58,024 nt of DNA from Gammaproteobacteria bacterium (GTDB lineage: Bacteria; Pseudomonadota; Gammaproteobacteria; Pseudomonadales; Halieaceae), in the NCBI GenBank assembly GCA_024686215.1, contig JAIBDN010000010.1:1-58024 (forward strand), read 5' to 3'. Positions 25,643 to 36,073 of the stretch are shown here, one piece after another. The position numbers and the translations under genes were made by a program. How positions within the stretch are numbered: position 1 is the stretch's first letter; the number at the start of each line of letters is the position of its first letter. The notes beneath the pieces are model-generated. The model was not told the DNA's origin. It made no database searches and saw only the letters and a program-made list of their open reading frames with translations.

Positions 25643-25678
25643 TTAAAAAAAACGGCATGATCCCACGATCATACCGTT
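25643..25678 (-). terminator. Intrinsic terminator after ihfB
   Basis: On the minus strand AACGGTATGATC-GTGG-GATCATGCCGTT (one G-U type mismatch) runs into eight T. It lies between the ihfB stop and the lapA start, so ihfB transcripts should largely end here and lapA-pyrF need another promoter or read-through. Confidence 0.85.
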
Positions 25679-25723
25679 TGCTTTGCTCAGGGCAAGTATT
25701 CAGCGATAGCGCCGATATGCACC

Positions 25724-26020
25724 TCACAAACCCATCTGCAAACCCTGGTTAACGCGCTCGCGTAACTCTTTACCAGGCTTGAAATGGGGCACGTATTTTC
25801 CGGTCAACTCTACCGCGTCACCGGTCTTTGGGTTGCGCCCGCGACGGGGCTCGCGATAGTGCAGCGAAAAACTGCCAAAGCCGCGTATCTCGATGCGTTC
25901 GCCGCCAGACAGCGCCTGGGACATATGCTCCAGGACGGTCTTCACCGCCAGCTCGACATCCTTGGTGGATAACTGGGCCTGGCGCGCCGCGATTGTCTCA
26001 ATTAATTCACTTTTGGTCAT
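25724..26020 (-). CDS. ihfB: Integration host factor subunit beta
   Basis: A 98-residue HU/IHF-family protein. It carries [17 protein letters not shown] at the N-terminus and the beta-arm sequence [20 protein letters not shown] (G-F-G-S-F plus R-x-x-R-x-x-R-N-P), with Pro at the intercalating tip. With IhfA it bends DNA at specific sites for recombination, replication and transcription. The name IhfB rather than HU rests on the position straight after rpsA, as in E. coli and Pseudomonas, and on the S-L-H-Y-R-x-P-R-x-G-R-N-P arm. GGAGG lies just before the ATG. Confidence 0.93.
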   Translation of the reverse strand: MTKSELIETIAARQAQLSTKDVELAVKTVLEHMSQALSGGERIEIRGFGSFSLHYREPRRGRNPKTGDAVELTGKYVPHFKPGKELRERVNQGLQMGL

Positions 26021-26214
26021 ACCGCCTCCTAGACAGAGGTTTTCTTATGGCTTGATGTGCAATAGTCCATATTGTGTACTGTGTAACACAATTGCGCAAC
26101 TCCTTATTTTTTATAGAGAAAGTGCCCCCTGGCAGGCCTTTTGCAGCCCCGCTGTGTCACACGAGCCGGCACTCGGCAGACTGCCGGCGATCAGGCCGAA
26201 TAAACCAGCCCCAC

Positions 26215-26243
26215 AAAAAAGGGCTCGCCGAAGCGAGCCCTTT
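26215..26243 (-). terminator. Intrinsic terminator after rpsA
   Basis: On the minus strand AAAGGGCTCGC-TTCG-GCGAGCCCTTT followed by further T forms an 11-bp stem with a stable TTCG tetraloop, about 30 bases past the rpsA stop. ihfB, some 200 bases further on, must have its own promoter in that interval. Confidence 0.92.
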
Positions 26244-26271
26244 GGAAGATTGGGCCTTAGCCCAGAGAGAA

Positions 26272-27948
26272 CTACTTCTCGCTCATCTGCGCCTTGATCA
26301 GGTCACCGATAGTACCCGGAGATGCTGACTCCGCCTCAGTCTCTTTCAGAGACTGCACCGCGTCCTTCTCATCGTCGTAGTCCTTGGCCTTGATGGACAG
26401 GGCCAGGCCGCGATTCTTGCGGTCCACAGAGATGATCTTGGCTTCAACAGAGTCACCAACCTTGAACTGGCTGCGTGCATCTTCTACACGCTCACGGCTG
26501 ATATCAGAAGCCTTCAGGACACCCTCAACTTCGTCTGCCAGCTTGATCACAACCGACTTGGCATCAACTTCAATCACCTCACCAGTGACGATAGAGCCAC
26601 GGTCATTGGCGGATACGTAGTTGCCGAAGGGGTCGTCTTCCAGCTGCTTGACGCCCAGCGAGATGCGCTCGCGCTCAGGGTCGATGGACAGAATAACTGT
26701 TTCGATCTCATCGCCCTTCTTGTAGTTGCGCACCGCTTCTTCGCCAGTCTCGTTCCAGCTGATGTCGGACAGGTGTACCAGTCCGTCAATGTTACCTTCC
26801 AGGCCAATGAAGATACCAAAGTCAGTGATTGACTTGATATTACCGGAGATCTTCGCACCTTTAGCATGCTGTGATGCAAAGGCATCCCAGGGGTTCTGCT
26901 GGCATTGTTTGATGCCCAGCGAGATACGACGACGCTCTTCGTCAATATCCAGAACCATTACCTCTAGCTCATCGCCCAGATTAACAATTTTGGAGGGATG
27001 TACGTTCTTGTTAGTCCAGTCCATTTCAGAGACGTGCACCAGGCCTTCAACACCCTCTTCCAGCTCGGCGAAACAGCCGTAGTCGGTAAGGTTGGTGATA
27101 CGCGCGTTGACGCGGCTGCCTTCGGGGTAACGTCCAGTGATTTCCACCCATGGATCTTCACCCAGTTGCTTCAGACCCAGTGACACGCGATTACGCTCGC
27201 GGTCGAACTTGAGGATCTTAACGTCAATCTCTTGACCAACTTCGACAATCTCGGAAGGATGCTTGATACGCTTCCAGGCCATATCGGTAATGTGCAGGAG
27301 GCCGTCTACGCCGCCCAGGTCAACAAACGCACCGTAATCGGTCAGGTTCTTCACGATACCCTTGACGGACATGCCTTCCTGCAGGGATTCCAGCAGTGCG
27401 TCACGCTCGACGCTGTTGGCTTCTTCCATCACGGCACGACGCGAAACCACCACGTTGTTGCGCTTTTGATCCAGCTTGATAACTTTGAATTCCAGTTCCT
27501 TGCCTTCCAGGTGCAGTGTGTCGCGCACGGGGCGAACATCGACCAGGGAGCCAGGCAAGAATGCGCGGATGGTGTTAATATCCACAGTAAAGCCACCTTT
27601 GACCTTGCCGTTGATAACACCCATAACCACTTCTTCTGCTTCGTGAGCCGCTTCAAGGTCTTTCCAGGCCTCGGCGCGCTTGGCTTTTTCACGTGACAGT
27701 TTGGTCTCACCGAAACCGTCTTCGACAGCTTCCAGAGCAACCTGCACTTCATCACCAATATTCAGCGTACATTCGCCACTGGCATCGATGAACTGGGCAC
27801 GAGGGATAACACCTTCAGATTTGAGACCTGCGTGTACAGTGACCCACTCGTTATCTATGTCGATAATCACACCGGTTACGATAGAACCGGGCTTCATGTC
27901 GACGGTTTTCAGACTTTCTTCAAATAGTTCGGCGAAGGATTCGCTCAT
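26272..27948 (-). CDS. rpsA: 30S ribosomal protein S1
   Basis: A 558-residue S1 protein, essential for binding structured mRNAs to the 30S subunit. Six S1/OB repeats are visible: repeat 1 near [20 protein letters not shown], repeat 2 near [20 protein letters not shown], repeat 3 [20 protein letters not shown], repeat 4 [20 protein letters not shown], repeat 5 [20 protein letters not shown] and repeat 6 [20 protein letters not shown]. Full length for gammaproteobacteria. The 160-base leader before the ATG is typical of autogenously regulated rpsA, though I did not identify the operator. It follows cmk as in E. coli. Confidence 0.97.
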   Translation of the reverse strand: MSESFAELFEESLKTVDMKPGSIVTGVIIDIDNEWVTVHAGLKSEGVIPRAQFIDASGECTLNIGDEVQVALEAVEDGFGETKLSREKAKRAEAWKDLEAAHEAEEVVMGVINGKVKGGFTVDINTIRAFLPGSLVDVRPVRDTLHLEGKELEFKVIKLDQKRNNVVVSRRAVMEEANSVERDALLESLQEGMSVKGIVKNLTDYGAFVDLGGVDGLLHITDMAWKRIKHPSEIVEVGQEIDVKILKFDRERNRVSLGLKQLGEDPWVEITGRYPEGSRVNARITNLTDYGCFAELEEGVEGLVHVSEMDWTNKNVHPSKIVNLGDELEVMVLDIDEERRRISLGIKQCQQNPWDAFASQHAKGAKISGNIKSITDFGIFIGLEGNIDGLVHLSDISWNETGEEAVRNYKKGDEIETVILSIDPERERISLGVKQLEDDPFGNYVSANDRGSIVTGEVIEVDAKSVVIKLADEVEGVLKASDISRERVEDARSQFKVGDSVEAKIISVDRKNRGLALSIKAKDYDDEKDAVQSLKETEAESASPGTIGDLIKAQMSEK

Positions 27949-28110
27949 TACACATTACCTGTAAATAGTTGATTGGGTGGTCGCCCACCTCTACCGTGTC
28001 TCCAGTCGACCCGGGTCATCCATAATAAACTGTCTCCACAAACCCTGACTGGACTCAGTTGCGGGAACAGCATCTATTGCCATTTAAAAGGAGTTAGCAG
28101 CAATTCACTG

Positions 28111-28794
28111 CTAGATAAGACCTTTTTCTTCCACTTTCCGCATCGCCAGCTGAAATACTTCAGCGATTGGCGATGCCGTACTGTCGATGATAATGGCGTC
28201 TTCTGCGGCTATCAGTGGCGAGGCTTCACGACTGCTGTCGCGTTCGTCTCGCTCCTGGATGTCCTCAAGAAGGCGCGGCAGACTAACATTTTCTCCCTTT
28301 GCAATCAACTGCTTATAGCGCCTCTCGGCGCGCTCTTCGGCACTCGCGGTAAGGAAAAATTTAAGCGGTGCCGAGGGAAAAACCACGGTGCCCATGTCGC
28401 GGCCATCGGCAACCAGACCGGGTGCGCGCCTGAATTCGCGCTGCCGCGACAGCAAGGCCTCGCGCACCGTGACAATAGCGGCGACGGTTGAGGCTCCACG
28501 ACCTCCCTCCTCCGTGCGAATCGCACGGCTGACATCCTGACCCTTATAGGCAACCAGGATTTCACCACTGGCTGCGGCGCTAAAGCTGACGTCCAGGTGT
28601 CGGGCAATCTCGGTCACTGCGGGCTGATCATCCCAGCTAACGCCCTCGATCAGGCAGGCTTGCCCAGTGACCCGGTACAGTGCCCCGCTATCCAGGAAGT
28701 GCCAACCCAGGGTATCAGCCAGCATATGGCTGATTGTGCCCTTGCCGGCGCCACTGGGACCATCAACGGTAATAACAGGAGCCGACATAGACAT
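28111..28794 (-). CDS. cmk: Cytidylate kinase
   Basis: A 227-residue kinase phosphorylating CMP and dCMP. The P-loop VDGPSGAGKGTISHML, the nucleoside-binding LDSGALYRVT, and VADGRDMGTVVFPSAPLKFF are family hallmarks; SAEERAERRYKQL is the lid. Standard length. It begins three bases after the aroA stop and lies 160 bases before rpsA, the conserved gammaproteobacterial order aroA-cmk-rpsA. Confidence 0.96.
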   Translation of the reverse strand: MSMSAPVITVDGPSGAGKGTISHMLADTLGWHFLDSGALYRVTGQACLIEGVSWDDQPAVTEIARHLDVSFSAAASGEILVAYKGQDVSRAIRTEEGGRGASTVAAIVTVREALLSRQREFRRAPGLVADGRDMGTVVFPSAPLKFFLTASAEERAERRYKQLIAKGENVSLPRLLEDIQERDERDSSREASPLIAAEDAIIIDSTASPIAEVFQLAMRKVEEKGLI

Positions 28795-28797
28795 CGC

Positions 28798-30102
28798 TTA
28801 ACCCGCCACGGTGGATATTTGCAGACCCAGACCGCGGGTCAGAGCATCGAAGCCCGGGAAGGATGTGGCCACGTGGTCACAATCGAGAACCCGAATTTCC
28901 TGCTGTGCGCGCAGCGCTGCAACAGCGAAGGACATGGCTATGCGATGATCATGGAAGGTGTGAATCACACCGCCACCCAGAGTGCCGCCGTCGATGATAA
29001 TGCCATCATCAAGAATTTCATTGGCGATACCCAGGGTTGTCAGGCCCTCTGCCATAGCCGCTATGCGATCACTCTCTTTGACCCGCAGTTCTTCCGCACC
29101 ACGCAGCACCGTGCGCCCCTGCGCGCAGGCCGCGGCGATAAACAAGGCGGGGAATTCGTCGATGGCCAGGGGTACCTGGTCCTCGGGGATTTCGATACCG
29201 TGCAACGGCGCGTGGCGCACACGAATGTCTGCCACCGGCTCACCGCCCACCTCTCGTTCGTTGCGCAGAGTGATATCCGCACCCATCAGCTTGAGAATAT
29301 TCAACACGCCGATGCGCGTGGGATTGATGCCCACGTGAGTCAAAAGGAGATCCGAACCGGGCGCAATACTCGCCGCCACCAGCAAGAAGGTGGCAGAAGA
29401 AATATCTGCGGGGACATCAATATCCGCAGCCTGTAGACGGCCACCCCCCTGCAAAGAAATAACCCCGTTATCATTCTGCACCGGGTAGCCAAACCCACGC
29501 AGCATACGCTCAGTATGGTCACGGGTAGGCGCTGGCTCGGTCACCGAAGTTCTACCCTGGCTGTACAGCCCTGCCAATAGCACACAGGATTTCACCTGGG
29601 CACTGGCCATGGGCAGGTCGTAGTGAATACCCTGTAACGCCTGACCACCTTTGACCCGCAATGGCGGCCTGCCGCCCTCGGCCGCACTGAGTTGCGCACC
29701 CATCAGGCTCAGCGGGTCAATCACCCTGCCCATGGGGCGCCCACACAGTGACGCATCACCCGTCAGCACGCTATCGAAAGCCTGGCCCGCCAACAAACCG
29801 GACAGCAGGCGGATGCTGGTTCCGGAATTCCCCAGGTCAAGCTCGTCATGGGGTGCTTGCAGGCCGTGGAGCCCCACACCGTGAATAGTTACCTGGCCAG
29901 CATGCGGGCCCTCAATCTCCACCCCCATGGCGCGAAACGCCGCCACGGTGGCCAGCGCGTCATCACCTTCCAGAAAACCACTCACCCGGGTAGTACCCTC
30001 GGCGAGAGCTCCCAGCATAATAGAGCGATGCGATATCGACTTGTCCCCGGGGACCCGGACTTCGCCGGTGATCGTGCCACCGGGCAGCAGATTGAATTCC
30101 AT
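28798..30102 (-). CDS. aroA: 3-phosphoshikimate 1-carboxyvinyltransferase (EPSP synthase)
   Basis: A 434-residue enzyme adding enolpyruvyl to shikimate 3-phosphate in the shikimate pathway. The N-terminal VPGDKSISHRSIMLGALAEG (PEP and S3P site), LDLGNSGTSIRLLSGLLAGQ and the C-terminal EELRVKESDRIAAMAEGL plus DHRIAMSFAV are all intact. The frame stays open to 30237, but the family N-terminus starts at the ATG at 30102 with AGGA upstream, so I use that. The LGNSGT motif with Ala following nearby (SLCGRPM) suggests neither class clearly. It follows tyrA with a 49-base gap, unlike the fused tyrA-aroA of Pseudomonas. Confidence 0.95.
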   Translation of the reverse strand: MEFNLLPGGTITGEVRVPGDKSISHRSIMLGALAEGTTRVSGFLEGDDALATVAAFRAMGVEIEGPHAGQVTIHGVGLHGLQAPHDELDLGNSGTSIRLLSGLLAGQAFDSVLTGDASLCGRPMGRVIDPLSLMGAQLSAAEGGRPPLRVKGGQALQGIHYDLPMASAQVKSCVLLAGLYSQGRTSVTEPAPTRDHTERMLRGFGYPVQNDNGVISLQGGGRLQAADIDVPADISSATFLLVAASIAPGSDLLLTHVGINPTRIGVLNILKLMGADITLRNEREVGGEPVADIRVRHAPLHGIEIPEDQVPLAIDEFPALFIAAACAQGRTVLRGAEELRVKESDRIAAMAEGLTTLGIANEILDDGIIIDGGTLGGGVIHTFHDHRIAMSFAVAALRAQQEIRVLDCDHVATSFPGFDALTRGLGLQISTVAG

Positions 30103-30138
30103 AGTGCTCAATATTCCTGAAATTTGTGTCGCAACATC

Positions 30139-30165
30139 GTTAAGACTTGCGTTAAGACTTGCGTT
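30139..30165. repeat. 12-base tandem repeat at the tyrA 3' end
   Basis: GTTAAGACTTGC occurs twice in direct succession and is followed by GTT, covering the last codon and stop of tyrA. Because 12 is a multiple of three, and each copy reads TAA on the minus strand, it duplicates the stop and spacer rather than altering the protein. Probably a replication slippage product. Confidence 0.7.
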
Positions 30166-31051
30166 CGGCCAGTAGCGTGGCGAACTCATCCCGAGCCTGC
30201 TTGGCCCGACTGAACGTTGCGTGGAGCCGCTCCGCATCCTGCGCCGCTACCGCAGTGCGCAGCCCGGCCAGATGCTCACTGAACGTATCGATTGCGTTAA
30301 GCAAAGCGTCCTTGTTGGCGATAGCTATGTCACGCCACATCACCGGATCACTGGAGGCAATGCGGGTAAAATCGCGAAAGCCACCGGCGGCAAAGCGAAA
30401 GATATCTGCACTGGTATCCGACTGCGCCAACGCATCCACCAGGGCATAGGCCAACACATGTGGCAGGTGGCTGGTCGCTGCCAGCACCGCATCGTGGTCT
30501 GCCACACTCATAGACACCACCTCGGCCCCAGTACTGGCCCACATGGCACGGACTAGTTCGACAGCAGCAGGGTCATTGCCTTCTTCCGGGGTGAGAATCA
30601 CCCGGTGATCGCGAAACAGCTCAGGATCTGACGCGTCCACACCACTGCGCTCGGACCCTGCAATCGGGTGCGCGAGCACCAGTTGCGGCGGCATCTCTCC
30701 AGCCCAGGACTGCCTCGCGGCTGCCAATAAATTGCCTTTGACACTGGCCGCGTCAGTAATTATCGGTGAATCAGCCCTGCCCCGTACACGCTCAAGAATC
30801 TGCCTCAGCAGATCCGCGGCCACCAGGGTGGGTGCGCACAGTACCAGGATATCCGCCTGCTCAATCACCTCGTCGAGGTCCAGAGTAAACGCATCGATAA
30901 CACCCAGCTCTACGCCACGTCGCAGCGACGGCTCACGATAGCCATAGCCAAGAAATCGTCGGGAAAAACCACTGGCACGAAGTGCCCTCGCCAGGGAACC
31001 TCCAATCAGGCCCAGCCCCAGAATGGCCACTGTGTCTGTACGGTAGCTCAC
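30152..31051 (-). CDS. tyrA: Prephenate dehydrogenase
   Basis: A 299-residue NAD-dependent enzyme converting prephenate to 4-hydroxyphenylpyruvate in tyrosine synthesis (or its arogenate equivalent). The Rossmann start VAILGLGLIGGSLARALRAS, the prephenate site LVLAHPIAGSERSGVDAS and AATSHLPHVLAYALVDAL are diagnostic. It starts at a GTG. Length fits stand-alone TyrA without an ACT domain. It starts seven bases after the pheA stop; in Pseudomonas hisC lies between pheA and tyrA, but not here. Confidence 0.95.
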   Translation of the reverse strand: MSYRTDTVAILGLGLIGGSLARALRASGFSRRFLGYGYREPSLRRGVELGVIDAFTLDLDEVIEQADILVLCAPTLVAADLLRQILERVRGRADSPIITDAASVKGNLLAAARQSWAGEMPPQLVLAHPIAGSERSGVDASDPELFRDHRVILTPEEGNDPAAVELVRAMWASTGAEVVSMSVADHDAVLAATSHLPHVLAYALVDALAQSDTSADIFRFAAGGFRDFTRIASSDPVMWRDIAIANKDALLNAIDTFSEHLAGLRTAVAAQDAERLHATFSRAKQARDEFATLLAERKS

Positions 31052-31058
31052 GACGACA

Positions 31059-32177
31059 CTACAACACTGCCAGCGGGTAGGAACCCAGGGGCTTCAACAG
31101 GATAGACTGCTCCTCTAACTCCGCCAGAATGGTAGCGATGTTGTCGTCCTGCACATGCCCCTCAAATTCTATAAAGAACACGTAGGCCCACTTTTCTGTC
31201 CGCGATGGCCGCGTGTCTATGCGGGTAAGACTGACGCCACCACGCCGAAACGGCTCCAGCAAGGTAAACAGCGCACCCGGTTTATTGCGACTCGCCACCA
31301 CGATAGAGGTCTTATCGTGACCACTGGGGGGCACTTCTTCGCGGCCAATAACCAGAAAGCGGGTAGTGTTATCGGCGTAGTCCTCGATATGCTCGGCCAA
31401 CTTCTCCAGCTGGTAAGCCTCCGCCGCCATATCACCGGCAACGGCCGCTACACCAGGGGTATTTAGCGCCAATCGTGCCGCCTCACCATTACTGCTCACC
31501 GCCACGCGCTCTACTTTAGGCCAGTGCCTGTCCAGCCAGTTGCGGCATTGGGCCAGCGCCTGCTGGTGGGCACAGATACGGGTAATGCTCTCAGCATCAG
31601 TGTGCGCAGCTGCCAACAGGTGATGCCCGATACGCATCTCCACCTCGCCGGAAATCTTTAACGGCGAATCCATGAAACTGTCCAGAGTATGACTGACCAT
31701 GCCCTCGGTGGAGTTCTCCACCGGCACCACGCCATAGTTGCATTCACCGGACTCGACCTGGGCAAAGACCGCATCAATAGTTGTCTGGGGCACACAAATC
31801 GCGGCATGACCGAAGTGCTTGATGGATGCCGCCTGGGTAAAAGTACCCTCTGGTCCGAGGTAGGCCACCTGCAGCGGTCGCTCCAGGGCCAGACAGGCGG
31901 ACATCACCTCACGAAAGATATGCGCCACGGTCTCACCGACCAGGGGGCCCTCGTTGCGCTCCATGATTCGCCGCAATACCTGAGCCTCACGCTCGGGGCG
32001 GTAAAAGACCACCTCGGCCTCCGGTTCACCGCGCTCACGGGCTGTATTGACCTCATCCAGCTTGATTTCGGCTACCCGTTGGGCACATTTCGCCCGGCGA
32101 TTGATTAGCGCCTGAATGTCCTGGTCGATGGCATCAATATCTGCCCTGACCTGATCGAGATTCCTGTCGTCAGCCAT
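31059..32177 (-). CDS. pheA: Bifunctional chorismate mutase/prephenate dehydratase
   Basis: A 372-residue P-protein for phenylalanine synthesis. Residues 1-95 form the AroQ chorismate mutase (VRADIDAIDQDIQALINRRA). Residues 100-275 form the dehydratase: VAYLGPEGTFTQAASIKHFG, GVVPVENSTEGMVSHTLD and TRFLVIGREEVPPSG. Residues 285-365 form the ACT regulatory domain with GALFTLLEPFRRGGVSLTRI and the ESRP-equivalent DTRPSRTEKW, which binds phenylalanine for feedback inhibition. It lies seven bases after serC and just before tyrA, so one transcript should carry serC-pheA-tyrA-aroA. Confidence 0.96.
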   Translation of the reverse strand: MADDRNLDQVRADIDAIDQDIQALINRRAKCAQRVAEIKLDEVNTARERGEPEAEVVFYRPEREAQVLRRIMERNEGPLVGETVAHIFREVMSACLALERPLQVAYLGPEGTFTQAASIKHFGHAAICVPQTTIDAVFAQVESGECNYGVVPVENSTEGMVSHTLDSFMDSPLKISGEVEMRIGHHLLAAAHTDAESITRICAHQQALAQCRNWLDRHWPKVERVAVSSNGEAARLALNTPGVAAVAGDMAAEAYQLEKLAEHIEDYADNTTRFLVIGREEVPPSGHDKTSIVVASRNKPGALFTLLEPFRRGGVSLTRIDTRPSRTEKWAYVFFIEFEGHVQDDNIATILAELEEQSILLKPLGSYPLAVL

Positions 32178-32184
32178 GGGTAGC

Positions 32185-33264
32185 CTAAGCGTTGCGTTGC
32201 TCGAAATCTTGCATAAAGGCGATCAGTGCATCCACCGCCGCCTCACTCACTGCATTGTAGAGGCTGGCGCGCATACCGCCCACCGAACGATGCCCCTTGA
32301 GATTAAGCAGCCCGGCCGCCTCTGACTCCTGCAGGAAGACTTTGTCCAGACCGGCATCAGCCAGTGTGAAGGGTATATTCATCAGCGATCGACTGGCCAA
32401 CTCCACCGGGTTGGCATAGAAGTCGCTACCATCGATGGCCGCATACAGTTTCTCTGCCTTGCGCCGGTTTATCTGTTCCATCGCTGGCAAACCGCCCTGC
32501 TGCTGCAGCCAATCAAATACCAGGCCAGCGAGGTACAAGGCGAAAGTGGGCGGCGTGTTGTACATGGAGTCGTTGTCGGCGGCGACCTGCCAATTGAGCA
32601 TCGCGGGACATTTATCATCAGCGTTGCCCAGCAGATCACGGCGCACAATCACCAGGGTGAGACCGGCGGGTCCGATGTTTTTCTGCGCCCCGGCATAGAT
32701 AACACCGAAATCACTGACCTCGATCGGCCGCGACAAAATCGTGGAAGACATATCGGCTACCAGGGGCACATCCGCCTGGGGCGTCCAGAAATACTCTACT
32801 CCACCAATGGTCTCATTGGGGGTGTAGTGCAAATAAGCCGCGCCGCTATCCACTTGCCAGCTATCCCTGGGGGGAATAGTAGAGAATTTCGTGTCTTCTG
32901 AACTGGCGACTACATTCACATTGCAATAGCGCTTCGCTTCAGCGATCGCCTTTTTTGACCACTGCCCGGTATTCACATAATCCGCAGCGTTGTTGGAACC
33001 CAGCAGATTCAGCGGCACAGCAGAAAACTGGGTGCTCGCCCCACCCTGCAGGAACAGTACCGCGTAGTCATCGGAGATACCCAGTAACTCGCGCAAGGTG
33101 CGCTCGGCGCGCTCTGCGACACTCATCACTTCAGGGCTGCGGTGGCTCATTTCCATCAGGGAAAGGCCGGCACCGTGCCAGTTCAGCATCTCATCTCGGG
33201 CTATTTCCAGTACCGCCTCAGGCACTGCAGCCGGCCCGGCGCAAAAATTGTAACAACGATCCAT
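32185..33264 (-). CDS. serC: Phosphoserine aminotransferase
   Basis: A 359-residue class V PLP aminotransferase for serine and pyridoxal phosphate synthesis. Signatures are YNFCAGPAAVPEAVLEIA at the start, LFLQGGASTQFSAVPLNLL, VADMSSTILSRPIEVSDFGV and YAGAQKNIGPAGLTLVIVR with the PLP lysine. The end, LKGHRSVGGMRASLYNAV, is also standard. AAGGA precedes the ATG. It sits 36 bases after gyrA, as in Pseudomonas. Together with pdxJ at 46435-47199, the window holds two genes of the DXP-dependent vitamin B6 route. Confidence 0.96.
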   Translation of the reverse strand: MDRCYNFCAGPAAVPEAVLEIARDEMLNWHGAGLSLMEMSHRSPEVMSVAERAERTLRELLGISDDYAVLFLQGGASTQFSAVPLNLLGSNNAADYVNTGQWSKKAIAEAKRYCNVNVVASSEDTKFSTIPPRDSWQVDSGAAYLHYTPNETIGGVEYFWTPQADVPLVADMSSTILSRPIEVSDFGVIYAGAQKNIGPAGLTLVIVRRDLLGNADDKCPAMLNWQVAADNDSMYNTPPTFALYLAGLVFDWLQQQGGLPAMEQINRRKAEKLYAAIDGSDFYANPVELASRSLMNIPFTLADAGLDKVFLQESEAAGLLNLKGHRSVGGMRASLYNAVSEAAVDALIAFMQDFEQRNA

Positions 33265-33300
33265 TTTACTTGTGTCCTTGATATCGCTTGCGGAAGACGC

Positions 33301-35877
33301 CTATTCGACGTCGCCTTCAGTTGTTTCATCCTCGTATTCCACCTCAGGGGCGGGCTCATCGATACGCTCAACGCCTACGATACTCTCGCCTTCCTTGGTG
33401 CGAATAACACGCACGCCCTGGGTATTGCGGCCCAGCACAGACACTTCGTCCGTCCGCGTCCTGACCAGGGTGCCCTGGTTGGAAATCAGCATCAGTTCAT
33501 CGCCTTCAAATACCTGGACCGCGCCCACCAACTTGCCATTACGGTCACTGGTAGACATAGCGATCAAACCCTTGCCGCCGCGACCCTTGGTGGGAAAGTC
33601 CTCGATCACTGTGCGCTTGCCATAGCCGTTCTCACTGACCGTGAGCACCTTGCCGTCTGGCTGCGGGATGATCAATGAGATCATCTGGTGTTCATCACCC
33701 AGACGAATACCACGCACGCCACGCGCGGTACGACCCATCGCGCGAATATCACCTTCTTTAAAGCGTACCGCCTTACCTTCAGAGCTGAACAACATCACGT
33801 CGCAGCTGCCGTCAGTAACCGCCGTGCCCACCAGCACATCACCTTCTTCCAGCGCCAGGGCGCGCAGCCCCACACTGCGCTGACGGGCAAAGTCGGTCAA
33901 CGCTGTCTTCTTCACAGTACCGTTAGCAGTTGCCATGAAAATGTAGTGGCCTTCGGTGTATTCCTCTACCGGCAAAATAGATGTCACCCGCTCACCCGCT
34001 TCCAGGGGCAACAGGTTAACCATGGGTCGGCCGCGGCTATTACGCCCTGCCAGGGGAATCTGGAAGACCTTCAGCCAATAGACCTTGCCCAGGTTGGAGA
34101 AACACAAAATAGTGGCGTGCGTGCTGGCAATCAGCAGATGCTCCACAAAATCTTCATCCTTGACCGCGGTAGCCGACTTACCCGTGCCACCCCGACGCTG
34201 TGCCTGATAATCCGTCAGTGGCTGGGTCTTGGCGTAACCACCGTGTGAGATGGTCACTACCCTGTCCTCTTCGGTAATCAGGTCTTCTACGGTCAGGTCG
34301 TGCTGCGACGCAGTAATTTCAGTGCGCCGCTCATCGCCGTACTCGGCGACGATGTCCTCCAATTCCTGGCGAATGACCAGCTTGAGACGGTCTGAATCAC
34401 CGAGAATATCGAGAAAATCGGCTATTTCACGCAGCCTTTCCTGGTATTCACTCAGTAGTTTCTCATGCTCCAGTCCGGTCAGACGATGCAGGCGCAATTC
34501 CAAAATAGCCTGTGCCTGGACCGGTGACAGGTAATACATGCCCTCGCGCAGGCCGTATTGCGGCTCCAGGTTATCCGGGCGACAGGCATCTTCGCCAGCG
34601 CGTTCCAGCATGCCGATAACGTCTCCGGGCTTCCAGGACTGAGCGAGCAGTTTCTCGCGCGCCTCGGACGAACTGGGCGAGGCCTTGATCAGCGCAATGA
34701 CCGGGTCAATATTGGTCAATGCAATCGCCAGGCCTTCCAGTATATGTCCACGCTCGCGCGCCTTGCGCAACAGGTACACGGTACGCCGCGTTACCACCTC
34801 GCGGCGGTGGCGTATAAAGGCCTCGATGATCTCCTTAATATTGAGGATCTTTGGCTGCCCGTCGACCAGGGCCACCATGTTGATACCGAATACCGTCTGC
34901 AGTTGAGTCTGTGAGTACAGGTTGTTGAGCACCACATCGCCAATTTCACCACGACGCAGTTCTATCACCACGCGCATGCCGTCTTTATCGGACTCGTCAC
35001 GCAGCTCGGTAATACCTTCTATCTTCTTCTCCTTGACCAATTCGGCAATACGCTCGATCAGACGCGCCTTGTTTAATTGGTAAGGAAGTTCGTGAATCAG
35101 GATAATGTCTTTGCCGCGCTTCTCATCGGTGATGACCTCGGCCCGTGCGCGCACATAGATACGCCCACGACCGGTGCGGTATGCCTGTATGATCCCGGCG
35201 CGGCCATTGATGATGGCACCGGTGGGGAAATCCGGACCCGGAATGTGTTCCATCAAGTCATCAACGGTTAGATCTGGATCGGCAATCAAGGCCAGGCAGG
35301 CGCTGATCACTTCCGTCAGGTTATGCGGTGGTATATTGGTAGCCATGCCCACCGCGATACCCGAGGAGCCATTGATCAGTAAGTTGGGCACGCGGGTTGG
35401 CATAACCGCGGGGATACGCTCAGTACCGTCATAGTTATCGACAAAATCGACGGTTTCCTTGTCCAGATCAGACAGTATGGAATGGGCGATTTTGCGCATG
35501 CGTATCTCGGTGTAACGCATGGCTGCGGCGGAGTCGCCGTCTACCGATCCGAAGTTACCCTGGCCGTCCACCAGCATATAACGCAGCGAGAACGGCTGCG
35601 CCATGCGCACAATGGTGTCATATACCGCAGAATCGCCATGCGGGTGGTATTTACCGATGACATCACCTACGACACGGGCAGATTTCTTGTAGGCCTTGTT
35701 CCAGTCGTTGTTCAGCTCATTCATGGCGAACAATACCCGGCGGTGAACCGGTTTGAGGCCGTCGCGCACGTCCGGCAGGGCCCTACCTACAATCACGCTC
35801 ATGGCGTAATCCAGGTACGACTGCTTCATCTCGTCCTCGATATTTACGGGAACAATTTCTTTAGCTAGCTCACCCAT
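33301..35877 (-). CDS. gyrA: DNA gyrase subunit A
   Basis: An 858-residue type IIA topoisomerase subunit. The quinolone-determining region reads [19 protein letters not shown], with Ser and Asp at the positions equivalent to E. coli 83 and 87, i.e. the susceptible form. The catalytic Tyr lies in [10 protein letters not shown]. The C-terminal beta-pinwheel has the GyrA box [10 protein letters not shown], needed for wrapping DNA. The tail is acidic, ending [12 protein letters not shown], as in most gammaproteobacterial GyrA. AAGGAAA precedes the ATG. A gap of about 320 bases separates it from the divergent mtaD. Confidence 0.97.
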   Translation of the reverse strand: MGELAKEIVPVNIEDEMKQSYLDYAMSVIVGRALPDVRDGLKPVHRRVLFAMNELNNDWNKAYKKSARVVGDVIGKYHPHGDSAVYDTIVRMAQPFSLRYMLVDGQGNFGSVDGDSAAAMRYTEIRMRKIAHSILSDLDKETVDFVDNYDGTERIPAVMPTRVPNLLINGSSGIAVGMATNIPPHNLTEVISACLALIADPDLTVDDLMEHIPGPDFPTGAIINGRAGIIQAYRTGRGRIYVRARAEVITDEKRGKDIILIHELPYQLNKARLIERIAELVKEKKIEGITELRDESDKDGMRVVIELRRGEIGDVVLNNLYSQTQLQTVFGINMVALVDGQPKILNIKEIIEAFIRHRREVVTRRTVYLLRKARERGHILEGLAIALTNIDPVIALIKASPSSSEAREKLLAQSWKPGDVIGMLERAGEDACRPDNLEPQYGLREGMYYLSPVQAQAILELRLHRLTGLEHEKLLSEYQERLREIADFLDILGDSDRLKLVIRQELEDIVAEYGDERRTEITASQHDLTVEDLITEEDRVVTISHGGYAKTQPLTDYQAQRRGGTGKSATAVKDEDFVEHLLIASTHATILCFSNLGKVYWLKVFQIPLAGRNSRGRPMVNLLPLEAGERVTSILPVEEYTEGHYIFMATANGTVKKTALTDFARQRSVGLRALALEEGDVLVGTAVTDGSCDVMLFSSEGKAVRFKEGDIRAMGRTARGVRGIRLGDEHQMISLIIPQPDGKVLTVSENGYGKRTVIEDFPTKGRGGKGLIAMSTSDRNGKLVGAVQVFEGDELMLISNQGTLVRTRTDEVSVLGRNTQGVRVIRTKEGESIVGVERIDEPAPEVEYEDETTEGDVE

Positions 35878-35992
35878 TTACAACGGTTTCCTTTCGACTT
35901 GCGAAGATACTTTTTATGACTGTGTGACCCGGCTCATAGATGCCCGACCTGCCCCGCGAGTAATGCTCTGCACCCGCGAAAACTAACCGCCA

Positions 35993-35998
35993 ATTATA
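35993..35998 (-). promoter_or_regulatory. Candidate -10 element of gyrA
   Basis: A perfect TATAAT on the minus strand about 120 bases before the gyrA start. The corresponding -35 position (GGCGAG) is poor. gyrA promoters are often supercoiling-sensitive with weak -35 boxes, so this is plausible. The remaining intergenic bases (35878-36195) show no gene. Confidence 0.45.
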
Positions 35999-36073
35999 CG
36001 GGAAGATAGGCCTTACTCGCCATGTTTTTACAGAATTTCGCGGTCATTCAGGCAAGTTTTGCGCATTTGCGGT

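Noticed and set aside
28798..30237. tyrA-aroA fusion as in Pseudomonas
   Set aside because: The aroA frame is open up to 30237 and overlaps the tyrA 3' end, but the two are in different frames and tyrA has its own stop at 30152-30154; the upstream extension of aroA has no family similarity.
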